Made by a program: the position numbers and the translations under genes. The notes below the pieces were generated by a model, which searched no databases, was not told the DNA's origin, and saw only the letters and a program-made list of their open reading frames with translations. From positions 875,501 to 939,500 of the forward strand of contig NZ_CP053564.1 in assembly GCF_013155125.1 (NCBI RefSeq): DNA of 64,000 bases, in the 5' to 3' direction. This stretch comes from Pseudonocardia broussonetiae. GTDB lineage: Bacteria; Actinomycetota; Actinomycetes; Mycobacteriales; Pseudonocardiaceae. Position 1 is the stretch's first letter; every line of letters begins with the position of its first letter. Of this stretch, positions 25,341 through 33,432 are shown one piece after another.

Positions 25341-26086
25341 GAGGTCGTGGGAATCTGGAATGTTGCGATTGTATTCGGGCTTCGCAACCTCAACTCTTCT
25401 GGACTGAAGCCATCTCGCTCCTGTCGAGCAAGCTCGTCGGCAAACTCCTGCGATGCCGCCTCATCTACCAGCACAACGTGCTGGTCGTAAGTGATACCAA
25501 GCGCCTCCGCATACCCAAGCTCCCGCGGCGGCAGGGACCAACATCCGTCGTTGGTGAGAATCTCGCCGATCGGGTACATTCGACCATTGCCGGGATTGCG
25601 ATCCGGCGTGGAGTCAAAACTGTCTGGTCGCGGATAACTGAAAAGCCACAAGTGCTGGCCATCAGGAACGAGCTCGCTCAGTCGACCAGCTCGGGCGATC
25701 GTCGCCGGAGACACTGATGTATCGATGGAGAAACTTGCTTGGCTCAGAGTCACCGGAGACGTATCGGGACCCGCAGTGATCTCCGCCTCCGAGCTCGCCC
25801 CCACGTCGGCCGCGGGACAATTCGCAGCCAACGGGACGTCAGCAGGCGCCGGTTCTTCTTGCGTCGTAGCCACTCCGGAATCAAGGGATCCGTCGTTTCG
25901 TCCGCTCGGAGAGAAGCGGCTCACTATCGCCACTCCAACGACCAAGACTGCGACGAGCGCACCGACGATTAGGACGACCTTGGCTGTGTGAGAACCACCG
26001 GGATTAGGACCTGATGCCGCTGTCACGGATGGCGCCGATGATGGTGCATGGATGCAGGTTCCAATCGTGATCAGCATCGAGGACAT
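25337..26086 (-). CDS. single-pass exported protein of unknown function
   Basis: The start is uncertain. ATG 26086 gives 249 residues. An earlier TTG/ATG-type start up to 26173 or the ATG at 26077 are alternatives, none with a good ribosome binding site. A transmembrane helix (KVVLIVGALVAVLVVGVAIV, about residues 35-56) is followed by an acidic low-complexity linker and an extracytoplasmic domain with two or three Cys. The C-terminus is charged. It is coupled through ATGA to the downstream TP-repeat membrane protein, so the pair probably acts together at the cell surface. Confidence 0.55.
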   Translation of the reverse strand: MSSMLITIGTCIHAPSSAPSVTAASGPNPGGSHTAKVVLIVGALVAVLVVGVAIVSRFSPSGRNDGSLDSGVATTQEEPAPADVPLAANCPAADVGASSEAEITAGPDTSPVTLSQASFSIDTSVSPATIARAGRLSELVPDGQHLWLFSYPRPDSFDSTPDRNPGNGRMYPIGEILTNDGCWSLPPRELGYAEALGITYDQHVVLVDEAASQEFADELARQERDGFSPEELRLRSPNTIATFQIPTTS

Positions 26087-26427
26087 CAAACAGTCGCGTG
26101 GAGGACCCGACGCGTTACAGGGACCGGCCAGCGATTCGTTCCAGCCTCCGGCCTCCCAGCGCTCCAGGTGCAAGATGCAACCCTGTGGCCGCAGGCCCCG
26201 CTGGCTGCAGCGCTAGCTGCGTCACCTCATCGGGCGTGAGATGTCCGTTCCCGCCGCGGTTCTGCCACAGGTGAAGGGCGCTCCGTGCAAGCTCGCCGTC
26301 GTCCCGTCCGGCCGTCCCGGTCCTCCACCCTGACGCGCTCCAGGGTGAACGGCTGGCGCCGTCCGACACCTCACCTCGACAAGCTCCTGAAGAGCGACAC
26401 CACGCTCACCAGCACGCGGCAGCTGGG
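26087..26427. other. junction between accessory DNA and chromosome, no supported gene
   Basis: In this 340-base stretch, base composition shifts from mixed to very GC-rich. A minus-strand frame (26369-26115) contains RSALHLWQNRGGNGHLTP, which may be a small remnant of another gene, but it has no start signal and I do not call it. Confidence 0.35.
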
Positions 26428-27342
26428 TCAGCCCCGACCCACCCCACGCAGCGCCGCGAGCTCCCCCAGCCGACCCCGCACCATCTCCACCACCGCCCGC
26501 ACCGCAGGCGACGGCTGCCGCCCCGCCCGCGTCGCCGCCACCAACCGCCGCTCGATCCGGGGCGCGAACCCGAGCGCCGCGATCGTGCCGCTCTCCAGGT
26601 CCCCCCGCACGAACGTGTAGGGCAGGACCGAGCAGTGCTCGCCGCGCAGGACCAGGTCCCGGACCATGTTGACGGAGTCGATCGCGTAGCCGGTGTCCTG
26701 CGTCGCCCGCTCCATCTCCGGGCCGGCGAGCTGGAGGACCTCGCGGAAGCCGGGGGTCAGGACGAGGGGCAGCGTTCGGAGGACGTCGGCGGTGGCGGGG
26801 CCGTCGATGCCGGCGAGCAGGTCGGGGCGGCCGACGAGCAGCATCTCGTCGGTGCCGACGCCGGTGACGGACAGCTCGGGCGTCGCCTGGTCCGGCGCCG
26901 TGGTGAAGACGCCGAGGTCGAGCCGGCCCTCCTCCACCCGCTCCGCGAGGAACATGGGCAGGGCCTCGACGATGGCGAGCCGGGCCTGGGGGTGCTCCTG
27001 GGCGAACCGCCGCTCCAGGTGCCCCGCGAGCGCGGGCACCAGCGACGGCGAGAGGCCGAGGGTGACGGTGCCCGCCAGCGACGCGGCCGCCTCGCGGACC
27101 GCCGACCGGATGTTGTCCACCTGCACCAGCAGCGCCCGCGACAGCTCGTCGAGGCGGGCGCCGGCGGCGGTGGGGCGCACGCCGCCGGGCAGCCGCACGA
27201 GGAGGTCGACGCCCAGCTCGCGCTCGAGCGCCTGCACCTGCTTGCTCAGCGCGGGCTGGCCGACGTGCAGCTTGCGCGCCGCCCGGCTGAAGCTGCCCTC
27301 GCGCACGATCGTCGCGAAGTACTGGATCTGCCGGATCTCCAT
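26428..27342 (-). CDS. LysR-family transcriptional regulator
   Basis: The 304-residue protein has the standard LysR layout: an N-terminal winged helix (IRQIQYFATIVREGSFSRAA, then ALSKQVQALERELGVDLLVR, residues 3-60), a linker helix, and a periplasmic-binding-protein-like effector domain (about 90-290). It is the last gene of a minus-strand catabolic cluster with which it shares orientation. A palindrome 69-85 bases upstream of its ATG (27411-27427) matches another upstream of the cluster's first gene, suggesting that it regulates itself and the cluster. The effector is unknown, probably a pathway intermediate. Confidence 0.9.
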   Translation of the reverse strand: MEIRQIQYFATIVREGSFSRAARKLHVGQPALSKQVQALERELGVDLLVRLPGGVRPTAAGARLDELSRALLVQVDNIRSAVREAAASLAGTVTLGLSPSLVPALAGHLERRFAQEHPQARLAIVEALPMFLAERVEEGRLDLGVFTTAPDQATPELSVTGVGTDEMLLVGRPDLLAGIDGPATADVLRTLPLVLTPGFREVLQLAGPEMERATQDTGYAIDSVNMVRDLVLRGEHCSVLPYTFVRGDLESGTIAALGFAPRIERRLVAATRAGRQPSPAVRAVVEMVRGRLGELAALRGVGRG

Positions 27343-27410
27343 GCCCCGCCACCCCGCTGTGACCAGGGGAGGCGCCGGAGCCCTCCCGTCGGCCGCGACG
27401 CTAGCAGGAG

Positions 27411-27427
27411 CATTCCCCCGTGGAATG
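27411..27427. promoter_or_regulatory. candidate LysR operator CATTC-N7-GAATG (copy 1)
   Basis: The perfect inverted repeat CATTCC-CCCGT-GGAATG contains the T-N11-A spacing typical of LysR sites. It lies between the lysR start (27342) and the stop of the amidohydrolase gene (27430). The same CATTC-N7-GAATG pattern occurs at 32919-32935 in front of the cluster's first gene. Confidence 0.6.
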
Positions 27428-27429
27428 GA

Positions 27430-28398
27430 TCACGAGAGACCGAGGAAGGCCAGGGCGTTGTGCACCTGCACGTCCGGGCGGGCCGACTCGGCCAGGGCAC
27501 CCGCGTGCACGGCCGCGTCGACGATCCCGGCCGCCGCCGCGAACTGCTCGGGCATGAACGGGCTGTCTGTGCCGACGAGCAGGCGGTCCGCCCCGAACCG
27601 GTGCACGAGCAGCCGCAGGTGCTCGGCATCGAGGACCAGCGTGTCGACGTAGAGCCGGCGGACCAGCGCGTCCCACTCCCCGACGGGAGCGACGAGCCGC
27701 AGCCGCGGGTAGACCCACGGAAAGGCGCCGCACCCGTGCGTGAGTGCGACGCGCAGGCCCGGGTGCCGCGCCAGCACCCCGCCGAAGACGAGCGCGAACG
27801 CCGCGGCGGCGGCGTCGACCGGCATGCCCAGCCCGATCTCGATCTGCCGCCCGGACCGGCGCAGCACGTCCCGCCCCCGGGCGACGGGGTGGACGAGGAC
27901 GGCCGCACCGGCCGCCTCGCAGGCGGACCACACCCCGGCGAACCCGTCGGCGTCGAGGTCGAGCCCACCCATCCGCGTCCCGACCTCGACCCCGCGCAGC
28001 CCGAGGGCCAGGCACCGAGCCAGCTCGCCCGCCGGGTCGGCCGCGGGCAGGCACCCGAGCCCGATCAGGCGGCCGCCCGACGCAGCGCAGGCGCCGGCGA
28101 TCGCGTCGTTCACGGAGCGGGCGTAGAGGGGCTCGTCCGACCACGCCTGCTCCATGACCTCCGGCACCGGCGAGAGCACCTGGTGCGACAGCCCCACCCG
28201 GTCCATCCCGGCCAGCCGCTCGCCGACGTCCCACAGCGCGGACGGGACCGTGCGCGACCCCCCGTCGGCCGTGACGATCCGGCCGCCGCCCGCCGCGTCC
28301 ACGACGAGCCGCGGAGCACCGCTGGGGAGCTCGGGCAGGTCCGTGCCCAGGTGGTGGGCGTGGACGTCCACCGAGCGGTACGGCACGCCGTCCATCAC
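27430..28398 (-). CDS. amidohydrolase family 2 protein (ACMSD-like decarboxylase/hydrolase)
   Basis: The 322-residue protein starts with the metal-binding HxH of amidohydrolase_2 proteins (SVDVHAHH, residues 9-16). A central His (LVHPVARG, near 180), a second His (ALTHGCGAFPW, near 232) and the terminal Asp (LLVGTDSPF, near 280) complete the site. This family includes 2-amino-3-carboxymuconate-semialdehyde decarboxylase and gamma-resorcylate decarboxylase, so a metal-dependent decarboxylation or hydrolysis in ring catabolism is likely. A two-codon repeat around the start (MM, ATCACGCGGAGCCCATCACG) leaves the exact start slightly uncertain. Confidence 0.85.
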   Translation of the reverse strand: MMDGVPYRSVDVHAHHLGTDLPELPSGAPRLVVDAAGGGRIVTADGGSRTVPSALWDVGERLAGMDRVGLSHQVLSPVPEVMEQAWSDEPLYARSVNDAIAGACAASGGRLIGLGCLPAADPAGELARCLALGLRGVEVGTRMGGLDLDADGFAGVWSACEAAGAAVLVHPVARGRDVLRRSGRQIEIGLGMPVDAAAAAFALVFGGVLARHPGLRVALTHGCGAFPWVYPRLRLVAPVGEWDALVRRLYVDTLVLDAEHLRLLVHRFGADRLLVGTDSPFMPEQFAAAAGIVDAAVHAGALAESARPDVQVHNALAFLGLS

Positions 28399-28408
28399 GC
28401 GGAGCCCA

Positions 28409-28933
28409 TCACGCGGAGCCGGGGCGCGGCATCGGCGACACCAGCCCGCCGAACACCGACAGGTCCTCGCGAAGGACGGCGCCGCCGCTGCGGACGGGCA
28501 GCGCGTCGATCAGCACGAACAGGATCCGGACCGGCTCGTCGCCGCGCGGCACCCAGGCGTGCATGGTTCCCCGCTGCACCAGGACGTCGCCCGCCCTCAG
28601 CTCCTCGACGACCTCACCGCTGTCGAGCACCATGTCGAGCCGCCCCGAGAGCACGACGGCGACGTCCTGCGTCTCGGTGCGGTGCATGTACAGGCGCTCG
28701 GGCTCCGCCGGGTCGAACTCCGCGACGCGGAAGAGCACGCGCGACCCCGGCGGGCCGGGGACGCCGTCGTCGAAGGCCTCCTCGTCGTTGTCCGCGGGGA
28801 ACTGCCCCGTGCACCACGCGACGCGCGCCTCGTAGCCCGGCAGCCGGGGCTCGGAGCCGACGACCTCGTCGGACCGGACGACGGCCTTGCCGTCCTCGTG
28901 ACCGGTCACCACCCGCCTGAACGTGAAACCCAT
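28409..28933 (-). CDS. cupin-domain protein
   Basis: ATG 28933 follows AGGAGGT at ideal spacing. The 174-residue protein contains a single conserved cupin barrel: motif 1 is MHRTETQDVAVVLSGRLDMVL (His and Glu ligands) and motif 2 is GDVLVQRGTMHAWV. A C-terminal extension follows with PVRSGG and GGLVSP. Cupins of this form act as small dioxygenases, isomerases or decarboxylation aids. Its place between the fumarylacetoacetase-like and ACMSD-like genes suggests that it processes the same substrate. Confidence 0.8.
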   Translation of the reverse strand: MGFTFRRVVTGHEDGKAVVRSDEVVGSEPRLPGYEARVAWCTGQFPADNDEEAFDDGVPGPPGSRVLFRVAEFDPAEPERLYMHRTETQDVAVVLSGRLDMVLDSGEVVEELRAGDVLVQRGTMHAWVPRGDEPVRILFVLIDALPVRSGGAVLREDLSVFGGLVSPMPRPGSA

Positions 28934-28960
28934 GGCACCTCCTGTCGATCGGGCCGGCAC

Positions 28961-29899
28961 TCAGCCGGTGGGACGGAGCGGGACGACGCCGGGCCCCGGC
29001 GTCACGGTCTGCCGGGTCTCCCCCAGCCCCTCGCCGCGCAGGGACACCACGTCGCCGGGCTGCAACCAGCGCGTGAAGTCGGCGAGCTCCGCGGTGTCGA
29101 CGTGCTCGAGCAGGCAGCCGCCGGGCACCGTGCCGGAGCCGATCACCGCGCCGGGCGGCAGGTCGGTCCCGCGCGAGACGTAGGCGAGGAGCTCGCCGAA
29201 CGTCCAGTCCATCTGGTCGAGCGTGCCGCGGGTCAGCTCCTCCCCGTTGACGGTCGCCGACAGCTCCGGCGCGAGGCGCCCGTCACGGCGGTGGGGCTCG
29301 AGCTCGTCGACGGTGACCAGCGCCGGGCCGAGCGTGATGGCGCTGTCCTTGCTCTTCGCCATCCCGATGCCCTGGGCCATGTCGACGACCTGGTGGTCCC
29401 GCGCGGTCCAGTCGTTGTAGAGGAGGTACCCGGCGATGTGGTCCTCGGCCCGGTCCGGGTGCAGGTCGCGGCCTCCGACGCCGATCACCGCGCCGACCTC
29501 CAGCTCCAGGTCGAACATCGTCGACCCGGGCGAGACGGGGACGTCGTCGTGCGGGCCGACGATCGCGTCGGCGTTGGCGAAGTAGAACGCCGGGCTCCGC
29601 GACCACACCGGACCGAGCGGTCCCTCGCGGCCGAGCGCGCGGTAGCACCCGCGCAGGTGGTCCAGGAAGCACAGTCCGTCCCGCACCGACGGCGGACGGC
29701 GCAGTGGCGCGTGCAGCCGGACGTCGGCCAGCCCGCGGACCTCGGCCGGCGCGCGGCGGGCGTCCTCACCGGCCTCGGCGAGGTTCCCGCCGGCCAGCAG
29801 CGCCTCCAGCGTCGTGCCCGCGGCGAGGCCGCGGACGGTCTCTCCGTCGACCAGCCCCGTGCGGACGCCGTCGGCGCCCTCGTAGGTCACCCACCTCAC
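28961..29899 (-). CDS. fumarylacetoacetate hydrolase family protein
   Basis: I choose GTG 29899, which overlaps the transporter stop (GTGA); longer frames run into the transporter. The 312-residue protein has the FAH-fold metal site: ELEVGAVIG (E-x-E), then YLLYNDWTARDHQ, KSKDSAITLGP and GSGTVPGGCLLE. Family members hydrolyse C-C bonds of beta-diketones or hydrate 2-oxo-enoates (fumarylpyruvate hydrolase, 2-keto-4-pentenoate hydratase). It probably carries out a ring-cleavage product step in this LysR-controlled cluster. Confidence 0.88.
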   Translation of the reverse strand: MRWVTYEGADGVRTGLVDGETVRGLAAGTTLEALLAGGNLAEAGEDARRAPAEVRGLADVRLHAPLRRPPSVRDGLCFLDHLRGCYRALGREGPLGPVWSRSPAFYFANADAIVGPHDDVPVSPGSTMFDLELEVGAVIGVGGRDLHPDRAEDHIAGYLLYNDWTARDHQVVDMAQGIGMAKSKDSAITLGPALVTVDELEPHRRDGRLAPELSATVNGEELTRGTLDQMDWTFGELLAYVSRGTDLPPGAVIGSGTVPGGCLLEHVDTAELADFTRWLQPGDVVSLRGEGLGETRQTVTPGPGVVPLRPTG

Positions 29900-31275
29900 G
29901 ACGCGGCCCTCCCGAGCGGGCTGCCGACGGCGGCGCCGTCGGTCCGGCCGGGCACCGACGGCTCGGGGGACCCCCGGCCGAGGTACAGCGGGATCGCCGG
30001 GACCGCGAGCGCGGCACCGAGCGTCAGCACGCAGGCGAACAGGACGACGTACATGGGCGCGGTGAGGCCCAGCGCCGCGATCAGCCCGACCAGGACCAGG
30101 CTCATGAGCCCGCCGAGCACGGCGACCACGATGTTGTAGGTGACCGAGTAGCCGGTCTGCCGGACCTGTGTCGGGAAGATCGAGGACACCAGACCCGGGA
30201 TCGCGCTGACGATCGCCCCGGCCGCCAGCGCGGCGGGCAGCTGGATCCACAGCGCGGTGGCCGAGCCGGCGGGCAGGGTCGGGAGGACCAGGAACAGCAG
30301 CACCGTGGTGGCCGCCGTCAGCCCCGATCCCCACAGCAGCTCGGTCCGCCAGCCCCAGCGGTCGGCCACCCAGCCCCAGAAGGGCATCGACACCATCGCG
30401 CCGGCGATCGCGATCAGGCTCGCCCCCAGTGCCGTGGTCGCCGGGACCTGCAGCGAGGTCTGGAGGTAGGTGGGCCAGAACGTGAAGTAGGTGATGTTGA
30501 CCATCGAGAGCGCCGCCACGAGCAGCGCGCCGAACAGGACCGCCCGGCCGTGGAGGCGCAGCACGTCCCGCACGGGCGTCGACCCGGCCCGGCGCTCCTC
30601 CTCGACCTGCTGCTGGAACGCGGGCGTCTCGTCGAGCCTCCGGCGCAGGTAGATCGACACCACGCCGAGCACGCCGCCGATGATGAACGGCAGCCGCCAC
30701 GCCAGGGACGGGACGCTCGGCACCAGGTGGGTGGCCACGATGCCGCTGAGGAAGGCCATCGATGCGCCGAGCAGGAACCCGCCGTAGGCCATCATCTGCT
30801 GGAGCGCGCCCGCCCGGGCCACCCGGTCGCGCTCGGCGTGCTCGGTGACGAAGACCGCCGCCGCCGGCAGCTCGCCGCCCACCGCGCAGCCCTGGGCGAT
30901 CCGCATGAGGATCAGCAGCGCCGGGGCGGGCCAGCCGACCTGCTCGTAGGTCGGCAGCAGGCCGATGACGAGCGTGGCCGCCGACATCACCACGACGGTG
31001 AGGACGAACAGCCGCTTGCGGCCGACCCGGTCGGCGACGCGGGCGATGAGGATGCCCGCGACCGGCCGGATCAGGAAGCCGACCGAGTAGATCGACAGCG
31101 TCTGCACCAGCCGGAGGGTGTCCGAGGTCTCGGGCGGGAAGAACGCCGCACCGATGAGCGTCGCCACGTAGAGGTAGACGACGAAGTCGTAGTACTCGAG
31201 TGCGGCGCCGAGCGAGCCGAGACGGATGTTCCGCCTCGCCACACGGGCTCCGGCCCCCGGGGATGAGTGCTCCAT
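29896..31275 (-). CDS. MFS transporter, metabolite:H+ symporter type
   Basis: ATG 31275 (MEHSSPG) is preceded by a purine-rich GGAAGGACGTGAGG. The longer frame extends upstream by 30 unlikely residues. The 459-residue protein has 12 predicted helices and the MHS signatures: ALEYYDFVVYLYVA in helix 1, RPVAGILIARVADRVGRKR in the helix 2-3 loop, and GELPAAAVFVTEH. Such carriers import aromatic acids, shikimate, ketoglutarate or related carboxylates. Overlap with the hydrolase gene ties it to the catabolic cluster as the likely substrate importer. Confidence 0.88.
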   Translation of the reverse strand: MEHSSPGAGARVARRNIRLGSLGAALEYYDFVVYLYVATLIGAAFFPPETSDTLRLVQTLSIYSVGFLIRPVAGILIARVADRVGRKRLFVLTVVVMSAATLVIGLLPTYEQVGWPAPALLILMRIAQGCAVGGELPAAAVFVTEHAERDRVARAGALQQMMAYGGFLLGASMAFLSGIVATHLVPSVPSLAWRLPFIIGGVLGVVSIYLRRRLDETPAFQQQVEEERRAGSTPVRDVLRLHGRAVLFGALLVAALSMVNITYFTFWPTYLQTSLQVPATTALGASLIAIAGAMVSMPFWGWVADRWGWRTELLWGSGLTAATTVLLFLVLPTLPAGSATALWIQLPAALAAGAIVSAIPGLVSSIFPTQVRQTGYSVTYNIVVAVLGGLMSLVLVGLIAALGLTAPMYVVLFACVLTLGAALAVPAIPLYLGRGSPEPSVPGRTDGAAVGSPLGRAAS

Positions 31276-31419
31276 TGCCTCACGTCCTTCCGTCGGTCGC
31301 TCCCCCGCAGCGGGAGCTGCGCGGGCCTTGCCGGGACGCCGCATCCGCGCGCGCGGCCGTGCCACCGGGCACCGCGTCGGTGCTCGGCGGGGGTCCGGGC
31401 CGTCGTGGAGCGGCCGGTG

Positions 31420-32829
31420 TCAGTCGTCGAAGTCGACGGCCGCGTGCGGCCAGTCGACCGCGTCGAGGAGGTGCGCGTGGGACTCCTCGGCCAAGCGGCG
31501 CACGCGGTCGAGGTCGACGCCGAGCAGCCGGCCGTCCCACTTCACGATCCGGCCGTCGACCAGCACCGTGTCGACGCAGCCGATGTCGGCCGCCTGGACG
31601 ACGGAGCAGAGGACGTTGTTGCGCGGGAACAGCTGCGGCCGCGTGGCGTCGAGCAGGACGACGTCGGCCTTCTTGCCCGGGGTCAGCGACCCCGCCACGG
31701 CGCCCACCCCGCAGTTGTCGGCGCCGCGCTGCGTGGCGGACTCCAGGATCTCCCGCAGCGACGCCGACTCCGCGCCGCTGCGGTGCTCGTCGAGGCGCTG
31801 CACCGTGTAGAGCGCGCGCATCTCGGCGAACATGTCGATCCCGTAGGTCATCGGGTTGTCGTTGCTGATCCCGGGGCGCAGGCCCAGCTCCACCCATTCG
31901 CCGTAGGGGATCTGCCCGTAGCGGAACTGCGACTCGATCCGCGGGCAGACGTTCACCTGCGATCCGTTGTCGACGATCAGGCGGCGCTGCTCGGGGCTGC
32001 AGAAGTTGGCGTGGTTGATCGCCTCGCGCCCGTCGAACGACCCGTCCGCGTACAGCCGCTGCAGGTCCTGCCGGTAGATGCCGGTGTCGAAGGAGAACCA
32101 GACGTCGAGGTCCCTGCGGATCCGGACGAGGTCGGTGAGGTCGTCGGCGCCGACGGCGAACAGCCGCAGGGTGCACAGGTCGTCGTCGCTGCCGAAGTGC
32201 TCCTTGCGCAGCCGGGCGACGTCGTCGGGGAAGGACCCGGCCCAGTCGCCGGAGCGGGGCGCGCCCACCGCGTGGACGCCGCGCAGACCGGACTCGCGCA
32301 GGGCCGCCACCGAGGCGTCCGAGTGCTCCGGCGAGCGGGCGTTGTGCATGTTGTCGACGACGGTCGTGATGCCGCCGTCGAGGGCCGTGAGCAGCGTGAG
32401 CAGCGTGCCGGCGTAGACGTCCTCGGGGCGGCAGGCCGGGCCGAACAACCGGTGCGCGGTGTACATGTAGCTCCTGCTGGAGACCGGGGCACCGCCGATC
32501 GGGTCCTCGGTCGTCTGCGGCACGTTCTCCGGGATGATCCGGCCCAGCGCCCCTTCCCAGCAGTGGATGTGCGGGTCGGCGAAGCCCGGGACGACGATGC
32601 GGTCGCGGGCGTCGACCACCGTGGCGCCCTCGGTCGGCAGGGACTCCCCCACCGCGGCGATGCGGTCACCGACGATCAGGACGTCACCGCGCGCGAGGTC
32701 GCCCACCGCCGGGTCCATCGACACGACGCTCCCGCCCTGCAGCAGGATCCGCTGGTCGACCTCCGCGGCACCGGAGGCGTGCCGCTCCAGCAGCGCCCGC
32801 AGCGGGCCGTTCGTCGGATCTGTCGTCAC
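31420..32829 (-). CDS. amidohydrolase (chlorohydrolase/cytosine-deaminase-like)
   Basis: This 469-residue metal-dependent hydrolase has GFADPHIHCWEG (HxH metal ligands near residue 87), AINHANFC (His near 275), PRIESQFR and SNDNPMTYG (Asp near 320), and a C-terminal SLTPGKKADVVLLD beta-strand region typical of the TRZ/ATZ/SsnA group. It would hydrolyse or deaminate an N- or halo-substituted compound. It is the first gene of the minus-strand cluster. A putative LysR operator lies 90-106 bases upstream, which suggests inducible expression with its own substrate pathway. Confidence 0.87.
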   Translation of the reverse strand: MTTDPTNGPLRALLERHASGAAEVDQRILLQGGSVVSMDPAVGDLARGDVLIVGDRIAAVGESLPTEGATVVDARDRIVVPGFADPHIHCWEGALGRIIPENVPQTTEDPIGGAPVSSRSYMYTAHRLFGPACRPEDVYAGTLLTLLTALDGGITTVVDNMHNARSPEHSDASVAALRESGLRGVHAVGAPRSGDWAGSFPDDVARLRKEHFGSDDDLCTLRLFAVGADDLTDLVRIRRDLDVWFSFDTGIYRQDLQRLYADGSFDGREAINHANFCSPEQRRLIVDNGSQVNVCPRIESQFRYGQIPYGEWVELGLRPGISNDNPMTYGIDMFAEMRALYTVQRLDEHRSGAESASLREILESATQRGADNCGVGAVAGSLTPGKKADVVLLDATRPQLFPRNNVLCSVVQAADIGCVDTVLVDGRIVKWDGRLLGVDLDRVRRLAEESHAHLLDAVDWPHAAVDFDD

Positions 32830-32918
32830 GGAAATCCCTCGCTCCCCTGCTGAATCGCCTGTGAATGGACCCTAGCAGCGGTGGAGCGCCGTTCCCGATA
32901 CCGATTTCCGATACCCTG

Positions 32919-32935
32919 CATTCCTGCATAGAATG
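32919..32935. promoter_or_regulatory. candidate LysR operator CATTC-N7-GAATG (copy 2)
   Basis: The inverted repeat CATTC-CTGCATA-GAATG has the same arms and spacer length as the site in front of lysR. It lies 90 bases upstream of the amidohydrolase start. Two direct repeats of TTCC(C)GATACC at about 32892-32915 sit between this site and the gene and may overlap the promoter. Confidence 0.6.
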
Positions 32936-32996
32936 GATATTCTCCCGGAATCGGGGCGGAACCGGACCGGGGCCGGGTGCGGCCTAGGATCGGCCG

Positions 32997-33428
32997 ATGA
33001 TCCGCTCCACCGCCGTCCGCACGGTCGCCGCTCCCCCGGACCAGGTCTGGGGGGTGCTGGCCGACCACGAGGGCATGCGCACGTGGGTCCCCGGGCTCCG
33101 GGTGGCGGTGACGAGGCCGGGCACGAGCGAGACCGGCGGCGTCGGCACCGTGCGGAAGGTCGGGTTCGGGATCGCCGGACCGATCGTCGAGGAGGTCGTG
33201 GCGTTCGAGCCGGGCCGGCGCCTGGGCTACCGGGCGCTGGCGGGCGTGCCGCTGAAGGACTACCGCGGCGAGGTCGTGCTGAGCCCCGCGGGCGCGGGCA
33301 CCGAGATCCGCTACACCGTCGAGGCCGAGCAGCGGCTGCCGTTCGGCGAGGCGCTCCTGGTGAGGGGCCTCGCCGCCGGGCTGCTGTCGGGGCTGGTGCG
33401 CGGGGTGCGGGCCGGCGGGGTCCGGTAG
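32997..33428 (+). CDS. SRPBCC (START-like) family protein
   Basis: The 143-residue protein has the helix-grip pattern of polyketide-cyclase/START-like proteins: an N-terminal strand and helix (IRSTAVRTVAAPPDQVWGVLADHEGMRTWVPG), then alternating strands and a long C-terminal helix. It has no catalytic signature. These proteins bind hydrophobic ligands or act as cyclase/dehydrase accessory proteins. It is transcribed divergently from the catabolic cluster and converges on the GAF-LuxR gene with a 4-base gap. Confidence 0.8.
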   Translation: MIRSTAVRTVAAPPDQVWGVLADHEGMRTWVPGLRVAVTRPGTSETGGVGTVRKVGFGIAGPIVEEVVAFEPGRRLGYRALAGVPLKDYRGEVVLSPAGAGTEIRYTVEAEQRLPFGEALLVRGLAAGLLSGLVRGVRAGGVR

Positions 33429-33432
33429 GCCC

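Noticed and set aside
26115..26369. Possible small gene or transposase remnant
   Set aside because: One suggestive segment only, no start signal, and it overlaps the upstream end of the exported-protein gene.
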